A model generated the notes under the pieces. That model did not search any database. It was not told the DNA's origin and worked only from the letters and a program-made list of their open reading frames with translations. A DNA stretch of 64,000 nt, taken from assembly GCA_024734555.1 (NCBI GenBank), contig JANPWX010020150.1:2066258-2130257 (forward strand), given 5' to 3'. Origin of the DNA: Trochalopteron elliotii. Its lineage: Eukaryota; Chordata; Aves; Passeriformes; Leiothrichidae. A program made the translations under genes and the position numbers. Of the stretch, positions 1-11,470 are shown piece by piece. Each line of letters begins with the position of its first letter. Within the stretch, counting starts at the first letter, position 1.

Positions 1-597
1 TGGTGGTGTGTTTTTAAGTTTCAAATGGGTTTGATGTATTGTTCAGCTCTATGTACCCCATTTTGTTCCCTGGAATCCATTTTGTTTTTTATACCCCATC
101 GTGTTGTTTGTAACCCTTCTCCCATATCCTTCCCCGGCATTGCTATGTGCCAATCATTTTTAATGTATCCCTCCTGGTCCTGTCAATCATTCCGGGGCCT
201 CTCCCAGAGTCTGGAAAGTTCTGGGGGAGGTGTCGAGTGACTGGACGGGATCCAGCCTTCCCACTCCCACTTTTCCCCGGTTTGTTGTAACCCTTGCCTG
301 TTAAAGTATCAGCCACTCCCCAGTCTTTCCTTATTGGTGCTCTTTGTAACCCATCCCTTGAACCCACCCCCCTTTAAAAGGAGCTGTCTCACCGAGCTGA
401 GTGTCTCTCTTGGGACACCAGCAGTGAGGTGAGGGCTTCCGCCCAATAAACTCCTGTTGTGTTTTCACCCCCAAGAGAGCCCCTCCTTTCTTTGCTCATC
501 TCCGTAGCCACGCCGATATGGTCTTTACGCAGGCACGAACCACCGGCTTGTGGCGGTGTCCCGGGGCTGGCTGAGGGTGGTGACACCGACTCCCGCA
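1..597 (+). repeat. 5' LTR of element 1
   Basis: It matches 8505-9100 almost base for base. It ends in CCCGCA at 597, three bases before the primer site. U3 has a GCCAAT box at 149-154 and a TTTAAAA TATA-like box at 373-379. The polyadenylation signal AATAAA is at 445-450, which puts R around 400-470 and U5 up to 597. The first two bases (TG) fall before the window. Confidence 0.96.
149..450 (+). promoter_or_regulatory. LTR promoter and poly(A) signal
   Basis: GCCAAT lies at 149-154, the TATA-like TTTAAAA at 373-379 and AATAAA at 445-450. The same three elements occur at the matching places in the 3' LTR. TATA-to-poly(A)-signal spacing of about 70 bp suits a retroviral U3-R junction. Confidence 0.75.
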
Positions 598-600
598 GAG

Positions 601-618
601 TGGTGCCCAATGTGGGGC
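601..618 (+). other. Primer binding site, tRNA-Lys(1,2) type
   Basis: The 18 bases TGGTGCCCAATGTGGGGC begin three bases after the LTR end. They match the Lys(1,2) primer site used by many betaretroviruses, apart from two C-to-T changes, both in CpG context. It would anneal to the 3' end of the tRNA to start minus-strand DNA synthesis. Confidence 0.9.
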
Positions 619-1271
619 CCCTGCGAAGAGCACACTGCTGTATGTGGCAGCTTGAGGGCTGACACAGCTGGCCCAACCTGGTCTGGACCCTGTGCGAAGG
701 ATCCTGCGGCTCTGTGGACGTGCCTGGACCCAATCCTTAGCACTTCAAACGCCGCCAGTTGTAGCACCTCCAGCTCGGAGTGCACTCCTGGCGGAGGAGG
801 GAGGCAGCTTCCTGGCACCCGTGGAAGTCTCCCTCAGAGAGAGCGCCGAGGCGCCGACCTTCTCCTCACCGACCGGTTTAGGTAAGTATACCCCCTGTCG
901 GGGAAACTTACTGGAAGGCTGCTAAAAGCCTTGAGGCACTCGCCTCACTTGGGATAGTCGGCCTGGAGGACCTGCTCCAGGAGGCTAAGGGTCCGGACCC
1001 CTGGGGGGGGAAAATTTCTTTACCCTTCCTCAGTTTCCCTCGGTCGGTTTTCTGTTATTTTGGTTGTTTATGGAGTTTCATTTTAAACCAATAGTGGGTA
1101 CTCCCTGCAGAGGTTTTGTCAGTTTTACTATCGGTTTTTCTGTTATTTCGCGACACCCCGGGGGGTGAGGCATTAGCTTGACTTGGTTTTCAGTGCGTCC
1201 TGCGTTTTATTTCAGTTCAGTTTTACGTTGTCAGCCGTGTCGTGTGTTGTGCAGTTTAACATCGAGCCGAG
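619..1271 (+). other. Retroviral leader with major splice donor
   Basis: This untranslated stretch lies between the primer site and the gag start. TTTAG|GTAAGT, with GT at 882-883, is a near-consensus splice donor and the likely source of the env mRNA. Short open frames here (550-885 and others) show no retroviral motif. The homologous leader of the minus-strand relative also has a donor-like site (GTGAGT). Confidence 0.7.
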
Positions 1272-3232
1272 ATGGGTGCTAGGCTCACCACTGCACAGAA
1301 AGGAGTGTTCGATCAAGTTATTGCAGTTCTGACAGTTGTTAAGGTTAAGTTCTTGAAAGGAGAGCTTGAAAGGTTCATCAGACTGCTTTTCCTGCACTTT
1401 CCAAAAACCACCCCTGACCAAGCTAGCAGCGTGCCTTTTTGGAGCAACGTCTGAAGAAAATTTTCTAATTTGGCCGAGTCAGGGGACAAGCAGGCAACCA
1501 AATTTATATTCTGGCTGCAGCGAATTAGAGCTGCTCTTCTTCAGATTAACGGGGTGCAGAAAAGGCAGCCTGAAAGTTCAAGTTCGGTTTCCCCCAGTTC
1601 TGCCCTGTTTCCCAGTCCCAAACCCTCTCGTTCCCAGGCAGGAATCCTTAAGGGTGCGGCGAGGAGATCAGTCCCCCCCAGTCCCAGTGCCCTTAGGATT
1701 CCGACGTCCCCCTGCCTGAGTAGTCTTGACCGGACTGCTCGGGATTCTCGTGGTAGCCCTGGTCAGGCTGCCCGGGATCTTTCCCTTCCCCGCACTTCCT
1801 TGGTTCGATCCTGAGTTCGGTTCAGTTTGGCTGAGGGTGAGCCACCTCAAAATGGCACCCTCAGCCCAGGTTCCCAAGATGGCAGTGGCCGCATGGTCCA
1901 CTCATCATCTTTGTCTTCCCTTCCCGCTTTTTCCCCTTCTCTTTCCCGAAATCCCTTTCACCCTTCAACCAACCCCTTCCTTTCCCAAACCCCTCCTTCT
2001 TCCCATGAGTTTTTGTCCCCGCCCCTTCCCTCTGTCCCTCCCTGATGCTTCCCTAGCACCGCCCCTTATGAAGCCCCTCCTTCTTACTCCACCCTGAGCT
2101 CCGCCTCCTTCCCTCTGCCCTCCCAGGCCCAAGCCACTCCCCTGGAGTGCCCTAAGCCCCGCCTGTCTTCCGGTTCCCACGCCCGTCCTTCTGGTTCCCA
2201 CGGTCTGGACCCAGAGGAGGAGGAGCCGGAACCCGGAAGCCTGGTCCCTAGTAGTCTTCCCACCCTCGCTCCAGTGACTTAGAGGAGGGTGGCAGGGGGC
2301 AAACTACAACAGTCACCTGGCAGGCCTTATCCCAGCATGTGGTGAAGGATTTGGTGAAGGCCCTGCGGGAGTATGAACGTGAGAGTCCATACTTCCAAGG
2401 ATTGTTGAATGCCCACTTTGCCGGATCTGTAGTTGTCCCGTTTGATTTGAAGTACCTTTTCAGGTGCCTCTGCAATAAAGCTGAATACAGGCTTTGGGAG
2501 GCTACCTGGAAGGGTCTTCTGGGGGACGCTCTTCCAGGCATTTTAGCAGATCCTAACACTGCTGTGGATAACCACGGGCACCAAATCACCCTCAACCATC
2601 TTGTGGGTGGAGGTGATTGGGCGGCAGCCTCAGAACAGGCTGCGGGCATTCCGCAACCCCTTCTTGAACTTGCAGCCTCACTGGCTGAAAAAGCGTTCTT
2701 GGAAATGCAGCTCACGGGTCCCCTGCCTCCTTTCTTAGATATTTTTCAGGGTCCCACCGAACCTTATGTTCAGTTTGTGGAGAAACTGATCACGGCTGTG
2801 GAGCAACAGGTGCCTGAGCCTCTGGCTAGGGAGAAGGTGCTGGAACAACCGGTGTTCACACACACGAACGAGAGGTGCAAGGCAGCAATCCTCTCACTCC
2901 CAAAAAGGCCCAAGGAGAAGGTCACCTTGGATGAGATGCTCCAAGCCATGGAGGCTAAGGTTCCCCTGCTGGCCCAGACTACATCAGCAAAGGGGAGGAA
3001 GCCGGACCGCCCCACTGCTGCTGCTGCAGAGACTCCAACACCATCGAACGCCACCGCCCCGCAGACACCCGGTGGCATGAGGAGGTCCTCCAATAGGCCG
3101 TGTCTGCTGTGTGGCCAGAGGGGGCACTGGTGCCAGCAATGCCCTCTCAAGAAAGAATTTCAAGAGTTCAAGAAGGGGAAAGGGGGAAAAGGAGGAGGGG
3201 AGGGAAGAACGGGACCTAACCAGGGTCAATGA
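1272..3232 (+). pseudogene. gag: gag (matrix, proline-rich linker, capsid, nucleocapsid), broken
   Basis: The structural polyprotein starts ATGGGTGCTAGG, giving Met-Gly-Ala-Arg with a Gly2 that could be myristoylated. The matrix and proline/serine-rich parts lie in one frame interrupted by TGA at 1452, 1812 and 2043. Capsid-nucleocapsid lies in another frame, open from about 2282 to the TGA at 3230-3232, so at least one indel separates them. The capsid contains the major homology region (FQGPTEPYVQFVEKL). The nucleocapsid has one zinc knuckle, CX2CX4HX4C, at 3101-3142, followed by a Lys/Gly-rich tail. Betaretroviral nucleocapsids usually have two knuckles and I see only one. The capsid frame is one phase away (-1) from pro-pol, as expected for a frameshifted readthrough, but I find no clean slippery site. 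Confidence 0.92.
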
Positions 3233-6200
3233 AAAAACTAAAAGGCCGGCGCCGGACCGCCCGGCGCACAGATGCAAATCGAGCGGTTAGAGCCAAAAGG
3301 GAGAAAAGGGGGGAACTTATGATGAACCCTGACGGTTCTGATTTGTCTCCTCAGCAGGATTCGACCAAAGGTCCTCTCCAGGACCCACCGGACGTGACAC
3401 CACACCAGATGAGGCATCTCATTTTACCAGAACCAGCTGCCACCCTGACGACTACCTCCTGCCAGAAGCCATTTCATTTTCGGCTGGCTGAACCGCTCCA
3501 CCTGCAGGACAGGCAGTGGCACACAGTCATCGTGTCACAGGAATGAGGTACGTGGCCCCTTATCAATGGGAAATATGTCATCATTGGGGACTGTAAATTT
3601 ACACCGATGGATGTGGAAATCGCTCCTGGGGAAATTACATCTAACCCAGAGCGATTCGTCCTGTGGCTGCACAGTCTAAATCCGCCCACGTTCCTGCAAA
3701 AGGGACAGATTATTGCCCAGGTCATCCCAACCATGACAAATTCAGATTTGGAAAATGAGGACGAAAAGGAAGACCCTCCTCAAGTTAATTCGGTCTGGGC
3801 AATTGGCAGTAACAAGCCTAAAGAGCTGTGTAAGATCACTGTGGGTGGGGAGACCACCGAAATCAACGGTCTCCTAGACACTGGAGCAGATGTGACGATC
3901 ATACCCACAAGGTTATGGCCATCACATTGGGAGTTGCAAAGTGTAACTGGACACGTTGAAGGCGTAGGGGGTCTTCAACTGGCGAAGCAATCAAAGAGTG
4001 TGGTGCAAATTGAGGGGTCGAAAGGACAATTGACAACACTACGTCCTTTCATAATGGATTATAAGCAGCCCCTATGGGGAAGAGACCTGATGGCCCAGTG
4101 GGGGGTCACAATTGACATCCCCGACCCTCCCAAAGTTTTTCGGGCAGCGGTTGCTGAAGAGCGTCCCACCCTGAAACTGAATTGGAAGACTAATGAACCA
4201 GTCTGGGTGGAACAGTGGCCACTCTCAAAACAAAAATTAAAGGCGCTCAACGAGCTCGTGGAAAAGCAGCTGAAAAAGGGCAACATTGAGGAGACCACTT
4301 CACCATGCAACTCCCCAGTGTTTGTCATCCAGAAATCCAATAAGACCAGGTGGCAGTTCCTCCACGACCTCCACAAAATTAATTATGTCATCGAGGACAT
4401 GGGGTCTCTCCAATCAGGGATGCCTTCCCCAACCATGCTCCCACAAAATTGGAATTTGGCCGTCATTGACATCAAAGACTGTTTCTTTCAAATTCCCCTA
4501 CATCCCGACGATGCCCCACGCTTTGCCTTCTCGGTTCCTACCATTAACCGAGAAGCCCCTCGGAAGAGGTACCACTGGAGAGTGCTGCCTCAGGGCATGA
4601 AGAACTCTCCCGTTATTTGCCAGTGGTACGTCTCTTCCCTGCTGTCTCCAGTTCGTGCAGCCGTACACCAGGCCATCATCCATCATTACATGGATGATGT
4701 ACTTGAGTGGGCCCTGAACGACGACCTGTTGGCCCACGTGCTGGACCTCACAGTGGCTTCACTGGTTGCTGCTGGGTTCGAGTTGCAGGAATCTAAGATT
4801 CAAAAGATGCCACCTTGGAGGTACCTGGGGCTGGAAATCGGTAAGCGGACCATTGTTCCGCAAAAATTGGCCATTAAGATCCAAATTCAGACTTTGGCTG
4901 ATGTCCATCAGCTGTGTGGGGCTTTGAATTGGGTGAGGCCTTGGCTGGGTCTCTCTACTGAGGACCTGGCCCCTCTTTTCAATTTGTTGAAAGGGGGAGA
5001 GGGGCTGAGTTCCCCTAGGTCACTCACCCCAGAGGCGGAGAAAGCCCTTGAGAAGGTACAAGTCACCATGTCCACCCGGCAGGCCAACAGGTGTAAGCCT
5101 GACCTGCCGTTCAAGTTCATCATTCTAGGAAGGTTGCGACACCTCCACAGGTTGATTTTTCAGTGGGACAAGGAAATCACCAACATCCCAAGGAAGGACC
5201 GAGGCAGAGAAGATCCTCTCTCCTTCATAGAGTGGGTCTTTCTCAGCCACCAAAGGTCCAAGAGGATGACGCAGCCACAGGAATTGATGGCTGATCTTAT
5301 CCGGAAGGCCAGAGTCTGCGTTAGAGAACTGGCCGGATGCGATTTTGAATGCATTCACATCCCAGTTCGGCTAAATTCGGGCCAAATTACAAAGGCAATG
5401 TTAGAGCACTTGCTTCAGGAGAACGAAGCCTTGCAGTTCGCTCTGGATAACTACTCAGGCCAAATTTCGATTCATCGGCCTGCCTACAAAATTTTTAATC
5501 AGGATGCCCAATTCCAATTGGAGCTCAAAAATATTCAGAGCAAAGAACCCCTTGATGCTTTGACAGTTTTTACAGACTCGTCCGGAAGGTCTCACAAGTC
5601 AGTGATGACTTGGAGAGACCCTCGAACTCAGCAGTGGGAATCAGATATTGCTGAGGTAAAAGGCTCGCCTCAAGTCACTGAGTTGGCCACAGTTGTCAGA
5701 GCTTTCAAGAGGTTCTCTGAACCATTCAATTTAGTTACCGATTCGGCTTATGTTGCCGGGGTAGTATCCAGAGCAGAAGGGTCTATACTGCAAGAGGTCT
5801 CCAACATTGCCCTGTTGGAGTTGCTCTGAAAATTAGTTAAGCTGATTTCCCACCGGGAGTAACCATTTTACGTGATGCACACAAGGTTGCACACGGAATT
5901 GCCAGGGTTCATTGCGGAAGGAAACAGGAGGGCCGATGCTCTTGCTGCCCCTGCCGAGATCGCCCCTTTGCCGAATGTTTTCAAGCAGGCAAAGAAAAGT
6001 CATCAATTGTTCCATCAGAACGCCCCAGGTCTGGTTCGGCGTTTCCACCTCACCTGAGACCAGGCCAAGGCGATCATGGCCGCCTGTCCCAGTTGCCAAC
6101 AGCATGCCCTCCCCACCCTAGGTGCGGGAGTGAATCCCCGTGGACTCTCCAGCTGCGAGGTGTGGCAGACGGACGTCACGCACTTCTCCCAGTTTGGGAG

Positions 6201-6960
6201 GCTAAAGTACGTGCACGTCTCAGTGGACACCTTCTTGGGAGCTGTCTATGCCTCTGCCCACACAGGGGAAAAGGCTGGAGATGCCAAAAGGCATTTGGTC
6301 CAGGCCTTCTCCTTCTTGGGCATTCCCAAGTCACTGAAAACCGATAATGGCCCCGCGTACACGTCCGGGGAGTTCTGCAGCTTCCTGCAGCAATGGGGTG
6401 TGGAACACAAGACTGGCATCCCCCACTCCCCGACAGGCCAAGCGATTGTGGAGAGGACTCATCAAAATCTTAAGAGAGTCCTCAACCAACAGCAACAAGT
6501 TCTGAGGAAAGAGCCCCCCTCGATAAGGTTGGTCAGGGCCTTATACACCATTAACTTTTTGAATTGTTCCTATGAGTCCCTGAACCCGCCGGTGACCCGG
6601 CATTACGTGAAGAGCGGTCAGCTAGAGCTCCAGGAAAGGCCGAAGGTACTCGTCAGGAACCCGGAGACTTGGAGGACAGAGGGACCCCATGATTTGGTTA
6701 CGTGGGGGCGTGGGTATGCCTGCGTCTCCACTCCTGGCGGGTTGTGCTGGATCCCGTCAAAATGGGTAAAGCCCTATGTCCCCAAGGCCTCACGGCAAGG
6801 AGTGCCTCAGGTGTCGGTGGCCTCCTGGAGAAGGAAGCGGGAGGAGACAAACTCCCCTAGGGAAACTCTACACCCGCCCACTCTCCCTGACTGGCTCTTT
6901 GCGGAGGAGGAGGAGGAGTTCCCCTGTCCCTTTCCTATCCCGGAGTGGCTGTTCACTTAA
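3229..6960 (+). pseudogene. pol: pro-pol: dUTPase remnant, protease, reverse transcriptase, RNase H, integrase
   Basis: One frame runs across the whole span with stops at 3544 (TGA), 5827 (TGA), 5860 (TAA) and 6055 (TGA). From 3607 to 5829 it is open for 740 codons. Domains in order: a decayed dUTPase ending near KGQIIAQVIP; aspartic protease with active site LLDTGADVT (about 3871-3897) and WGRDL near its end; RT with WQFLHDL, LPQGMKNSP and the catalytic YMDD at 4687-4698; RNase H with FTDSSG, the catalytic Glu of TELA and VTDSAYVAG. Past the stops come the last RNase H Asp (NRRADAL), the integrase HHCC zinc finger and the core D, D, E (WQTD, KTDNGP, QAIVE). The second Asp and the Glu are 35 residues apart. 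The integrase tail has GRGYACV and WIPSKWVKPY. These domains copy and integrate the viral genome; this copy cannot make a full product. Confidence 0.95.
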
Positions 6961-7008
6961 TTTGTTTCTGTTTGAGTTACAGATTGTCTACGCTGATCCA
7001 AACCCGAA

Positions 7009-8483
7009 ATGGATCTACCTGCTGTAGCGCAGATCCTCCGTTTTGTGCTGCTGGCCAGTCTCCTCCAACCGACCGCCATGTGAATTGTTCCTCAGCCCAA
7101 GACCAATGTTTGGAAAATGTTGGCGCAGACCCTTGGACAGGACCATATCTGCCTGTCCTCGGCTGCCACAGGTGACCCCTTGTCTTCTTGTCTTGTGGGG
7201 ATCCCTTTCAAGGAGGAAGAGTTACCCCCCGCTCTCCTCCAAATGAAAACCTCTTTTAATTAAAACCCAATCACGTGTCACATTTTAAAGAAATGAATCA
7301 TGGACCCCACCCAGTGAACAACCCCCTGGCCCTCTGGAAAGAATGGATGTCTACCCTCCCTGAAACCTCTCAGGAGCCTCAGGAGCTGGAACATCTAGGC
7401 TCTTCCCCTGCTCCCTTTTGTATCCACTTCAATTTCTGCCTGACAAAGGACCAGGAGAATTTATACCTTAAAATCACGCAGAATAAGGATGCATACTGGG
7501 CCAGAGCATGGTGTAGTAAAACTGCCCATGTGTGGATGGCCAGTACTGGAATCTGAAAATCCCTTTCCCTCCCCAAAGGTATGTTCTTGACTTGCGGCGA
7601 CAGAGCGTTCACAGGCATCCCCCTTCGTCTGATCGGAGGTCCATGTACACTGGGCAGGTTGGGGCTGTTTACCCCCAATAAAACACAAATTATGGATTGG
7701 GCACGAAAAAATTCCTCGCAGCACACACCAATCAAAAGACGAGACCTGGCAAGTCTCGACCCCGATTGCAATTCGGAAATTGTGCATTGGTCCCGGGCTA
7801 AGGCCACAGAGGTCACAGTTTTCTTACCCTGGGTATCGATTGCTAAATCTGTGGGTGAATTGGGCCGACTGGAGTGTTGGGTGGCTAAGCAAGCCAGTTT
7901 AACAGCTAATGCCCTTTCTAACCTTCTATCAGACGAAGAAATAATGAGACGGGCCACCCTGCAAAATCGGGCAGCCACAGACTATCTGCTACTCCTCCAC
8001 CAGCATACGTGTGAGGAGTTCGAGAGTCTGTGTTGTTTCAATTTGTCATCCAAAGCTGAGGACATCCGCAAGTCCATACAGTCAATAAGAGAAATGGTCA
8101 GAAACATCGGGAAGGAGACTGGAGACTGGTGGGAAAATCTGTTTGGAAACAGGGGCCTCTTGGGCTGGGTCAGCTCGATAGCGAAGACTGGACTATTAAT
8201 TGTGTTTGTTATTCTTATCAGTTCCATTGGTTTTGGACTTATCAAAAGACTTTTGACCTGCTTTATTTCAGATGCCACCGCTCCCCCGAGTGTGAATGCG
8301 GCCGATCCAGAGGAGATCGAAATGGACAATCTTGCAGGAGAGGAGGATGGAGATCTCCCTCCTGAAGAACATGGACAGTGGCCAGGTCCTTTCAAGGACT
8401 GGCCCACAAACCAGCAGTGGTTTGCCGACCTATACCCTAGATCTCCATATCTTGGGTGTGAACCGCAATCCCGCACTCTTTAA
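7009..8483 (+). pseudogene. env: env: broken surface subunit, open transmembrane subunit
   Basis: ATG at 7009 begins a hydrophobic signal-peptide-like start that ends at TGA 7081. The same frame continues with surface-subunit sequence to TAA 7261. Reading then moves to another frame, with TGA at 7554, and is open from 7557 to TAA 8481-8483. The transmembrane part has a hydrophobic fusion-peptide-like stretch, LQNRAATDYLL and a CX6CC motif (8010-8036). A membrane span lies near 8188-8247 and a cytoplasmic tail of about 80 residues is rich in Asp, Glu and Pro. CX6CC with LQNR is typical of alpha- and gamma-type envelopes, not of classical betaretroviral ones. A pyrimidine-rich stretch ending AG at 6981-6982 could be the env splice acceptor. 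The minus-strand relative has the same surface-subunit start, which supports the call. Confidence 0.9.
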
Positions 8484-8488
8484 AAAAT

Positions 8489-8502
8489 AAAAAAGGGGGA
8501 GA
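8489..8502 (+). other. Polypurine tract
   Basis: AAAAAAGGGGGAGA lies directly before the TG that opens the 3' LTR. It is the plus-strand primer site of the provirus. Confidence 0.93.
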
Positions 8503-9100
8503 TGTGGTGGTGTGTTTTTAAGTTTCAAATGGGTTTGATATATTGTTCAGCTCTATGTACCCCATTTTGTTCCCTGGAATCCATTTTGTTTTTTATACCC
8601 CATCGTGTTGTTTGTAACCCTTCTCCCATATCCTTCCCCGGCATTGCTATGTGCCAATCATTTTTAATGTATCCCTCCTGGTCCTGTCAATCATTCCGGG
8701 GCCTCTCACGGAGTCTGGAAAGTTCTGGGGGAGGCGTCGAGTGATTGGACGGGATCCAGCCTTCCCACTCCCACTTTTCCCCGGTTTGTTGTAACCCTTG
8801 CCTGTTAAAGTATCAGCCACTCCCCAGTCTTTCCCTATTGATGCTCTTTGCAACCCATCCCTTGAACCCACCCCCTTTAAAAGGAGCTGTCTCACCGAGC
8901 TGAGTGTCTCTCTTGGGATACCAGCAGTGAGGTGAGGGCTTCCGCCCAATAAACTCCTGTTGTGTTTTCACCCCCAAGAGAGTCCCTCCTTTCTTTGCTC
9001 ATCTCCGTAGCCACGCCGATATGGTCTTTACGCAGGCACGAACCACCGGCTTGTGGCGGTGTCCCGGGGCTAGCCGAGGGTGATGACACCGACTCCCGCA
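8503..9100 (+). repeat. 3' LTR of element 1
   Basis: It runs TGTGGTGG...CCCGCA and matches the 5' LTR. By eye I count about 13 substitutions and one single-base deletion in a run of C. The TATA-like box and AATAAA are kept. It ends at 9100, where CR1-like sequence resumes. Confidence 0.96.
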
Positions 9101-9610
9101 CACTGTGGATTTACAAAAGGGAAAATGCTCCTGGCCAACTTAGATAGCCTCCTATGAAAAAATGTGTTTATCAGTGGGTATACTGAGAACCACAGACATT
9201 GTCTTTCCAGGTTTTCACAAGACTCTGACATTGTGTTCCATGACATCCTCATGAACAAACCACTGCAATGGGGGCTACTGAAATGGATGCTGGTGTGAAT
9301 TGGGAACTGAGTGCTAGTATTGTAAGGCTGTGATCAGTAGCACAAAGCCTATCTGCCGACCAGTCACTGATGCTGGACTTGTAGGGCTGGGGCTGAGAGT
9401 ACTCTAACATCTTCATCAATGTGTCCTGGGACAGGACAAACTGCATCCTCAGCAAGTGTGCAGACAATGCAAAACTGGGAGGAGTAGCTGATACACCAGA
9501 GTTCTGCTGTCATTCAAAGTGCCTTTGACCAGCTGGAGTACTGGGCCCATGGGAATCTCCTCAAGTTCAACAAAAGGAGGAACCAAGTCCTGCATGTGGG
9601 GAAGAATCTC
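9101..9610 (+). repeat. CR1 LINE fragment (ORF2/RT region), old
   Basis: Broken reading gives CR1 polymerase-like strings such as CADNAKLGGVADTPE and, further on, LEYWAHGNLLKFNK and NQVLHVG, which resemble the conserved C-terminal half of avian CR1 ORF2. Stops and frame changes are frequent, so it is an old copy. Element 1 appears to have inserted into it; the other half would lie left of the window. Confidence 0.75.
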
Positions 9611-11465
9611 CTCCCAGGCTCTAGCATTTTGTGCTAAGCTTAGAGCAGCACAAAGGTGACATAAATATTTTAATTTTTGCTGTCTCTGCTCCATCTGTTC
9701 AGTGGATCAGTATGCCACAGCATTTTATTGTGCTGAGGGCCAGGTGCCTTTTACGGCAGAAATTTAACTTCTAGTAAAATGAGGACCAGGAAAATTCCAT
9801 GGAACTTGAAGAGGGGAATAAAAAAAAGAATCATGATGGGGAGAAAGAAGGATGATGACATAGTTTTGCTTGTTCCTAAATTGCATGGGATTATGTATTC
9901 CAGGCCCGTGAGCACCTGAGCTGTAAGAGAAACATTTCTTGGGAGAGGCAATGAGAGTGTTAATCCAGTGACTTGATGTAAACAGATACAAAGTCTTCTA
10001 TACCTTGTTATTGAGGTGAATTGACTGGAAAATTCACTTAACTAATTCAGGAGGAAGTTAATAAGTTTGGTTGTTTTTTGGGTTTTTTTTTCCCAGTCTT
10101 GAAACAATGTAATTTAAAAATCTTTGAATTTTAAAAAATGTTAATGCAGGTTTCTAGTTTGTCATTTGGGACTGAGCGCTATATTCAGCTGTAACTCTCG
10201 TGTTGTATCTGGTGTGTAATTAGTAAACATTAGTAAATACATTTTAGAAGACAAAGTTATTTTCTTCATTCTGCAGGATAATTGAATGCATTTAATTTTA
10301 GGAAATGATCTTCAACTGGTATAAGCTTGCTATTTGCAACATTTTATTTTGTAAAAAAGAAAATGTCTGCTTAAAGGCAGATTCAGGGGTAGCACAACAA
10401 TAAAACTTCTGATATACACTCACATGAGGATTGAAGATGTCTAATTTAAGCTACCAGAATTCTTGCTACAGTTACTATATTTACCAGAACGAAGTCTAAT
10501 TATCACGTTTTTGCTTAGAAGATGGAAATACTCTGAAGATGAGTATTCCCATTTAATAGTATTCAGAATAATAGCTACACAAATGAATAATGATTTCAGG
10601 TTTAGGTCGTTCTAAATTTCATGATCCTCAGGGGCTCAATGCCATCAAATATGATCTTTGGTATTCCTTGTAGATAATCTCATTCAATATTATAGATCCC
10701 AAGAAAATCCCATGTCTAAACTGAAACCCAAACTCAGCCAAACTGCCCATACTTCTGTTGCTTGCTTGAACTGCTTGTAGGCGTGGCTCATGCTGCTGTG
10801 GATATCAGCAGAGAATATGTAATTATTTCCTGAACTCAAATCTACATTTCAAATTTAGCCTCTGCACTCTTCAGTCTTTAAAATACACACACTGAAACAC
10901 TGAATGTAATTTTGGATTTTAATGTTTTACATTCCTGTATTGAACCAAGTTTGAAGTCCAAGCAATTTTAGTTATGTATTCAAAGCAGAAATGAAAATAG
11001 TCAGGGCTTTTACAAGTCTCTAATATGCAATGTCAAGAAAGAGTGTTGTAATGTTGCAGCAAGTACAGCCATGATAACTCTTCTCCTCACAGCTTTCATG
11101 CTGTGCTCCTGATGTCACAAGAACTCCTGTATCCTAGTGCTGGGGATCATGACCCAAGATCCTCTATCCCTCTTGCTGAACTTTAATCCTGTTCTGGAAC
11201 AACCTCATCTGCACAGGATATCCACATCTGCAGTCATATGTAATTTTGTTCTCATCTATACAGCAGGCTAACAAGGAGAGATAGACATTGATCCATTTAT
11301 CTCTGAACAGACGGATTATTATTACTCTTAAGCAGAACTAGTAAGGAGGCACTAATGAAGCCAGACCTTATTATCCTGTCTCATTTTCTTCAGTCGTCTA
11401 TCAGAGTTTGAACTTGCTATTTTTCCTGTATGAGAGAGCACTAGCATGCCCTCTCTTTTCTCTTG
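9611..11465. other. No gene seen
   Basis: AT-rich sequence with short stop-laden frames on both strands. I recognise no repeat family, exon or RNA gene here. Confidence 0.6.
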
Positions 11466-11470
11466 CCATT

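Larger units (their letters stand above)
1..9100 (+). mobile_element. Near-full-length class II (betaretrovirus-like) endogenous provirus, element 1
   Basis: The order is LTR, Lys-type primer site, gag, pro-pol, env, polypurine tract, LTR. Comparison with the 3' LTR (TG at 8503) shows the window lacks only the first two bases of the 5' LTR. RT, RNase H and integrase motifs are all recognisable and in one frame. Gag-pro-pol has betaretroviral features: an upstream dUTPase remnant, a Lys(1,2) primer site and a Gly-Arg-Gly-Tyr integrase tail. Env has an alpha/gamma-type transmembrane subunit. By eye the LTRs differ by about 13 substitutions and one indel, so the insertion is fairly young. Every gene carries stops or frame changes, so the copy is defective. 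The 5' target-site duplication lies outside the window; the bases after the 3' LTR are CACTGT. Confidence 0.95.

Noticed and set aside
3160..3232. Gag-pro frameshift site (AAAAAAC at 3232-3238, and GGGAAAG runs upstream)
   Set aside because: The A-run lies after the gag stop, and the pro frame has a TAA at 3217, so no working slippery site can be supported in this copy.
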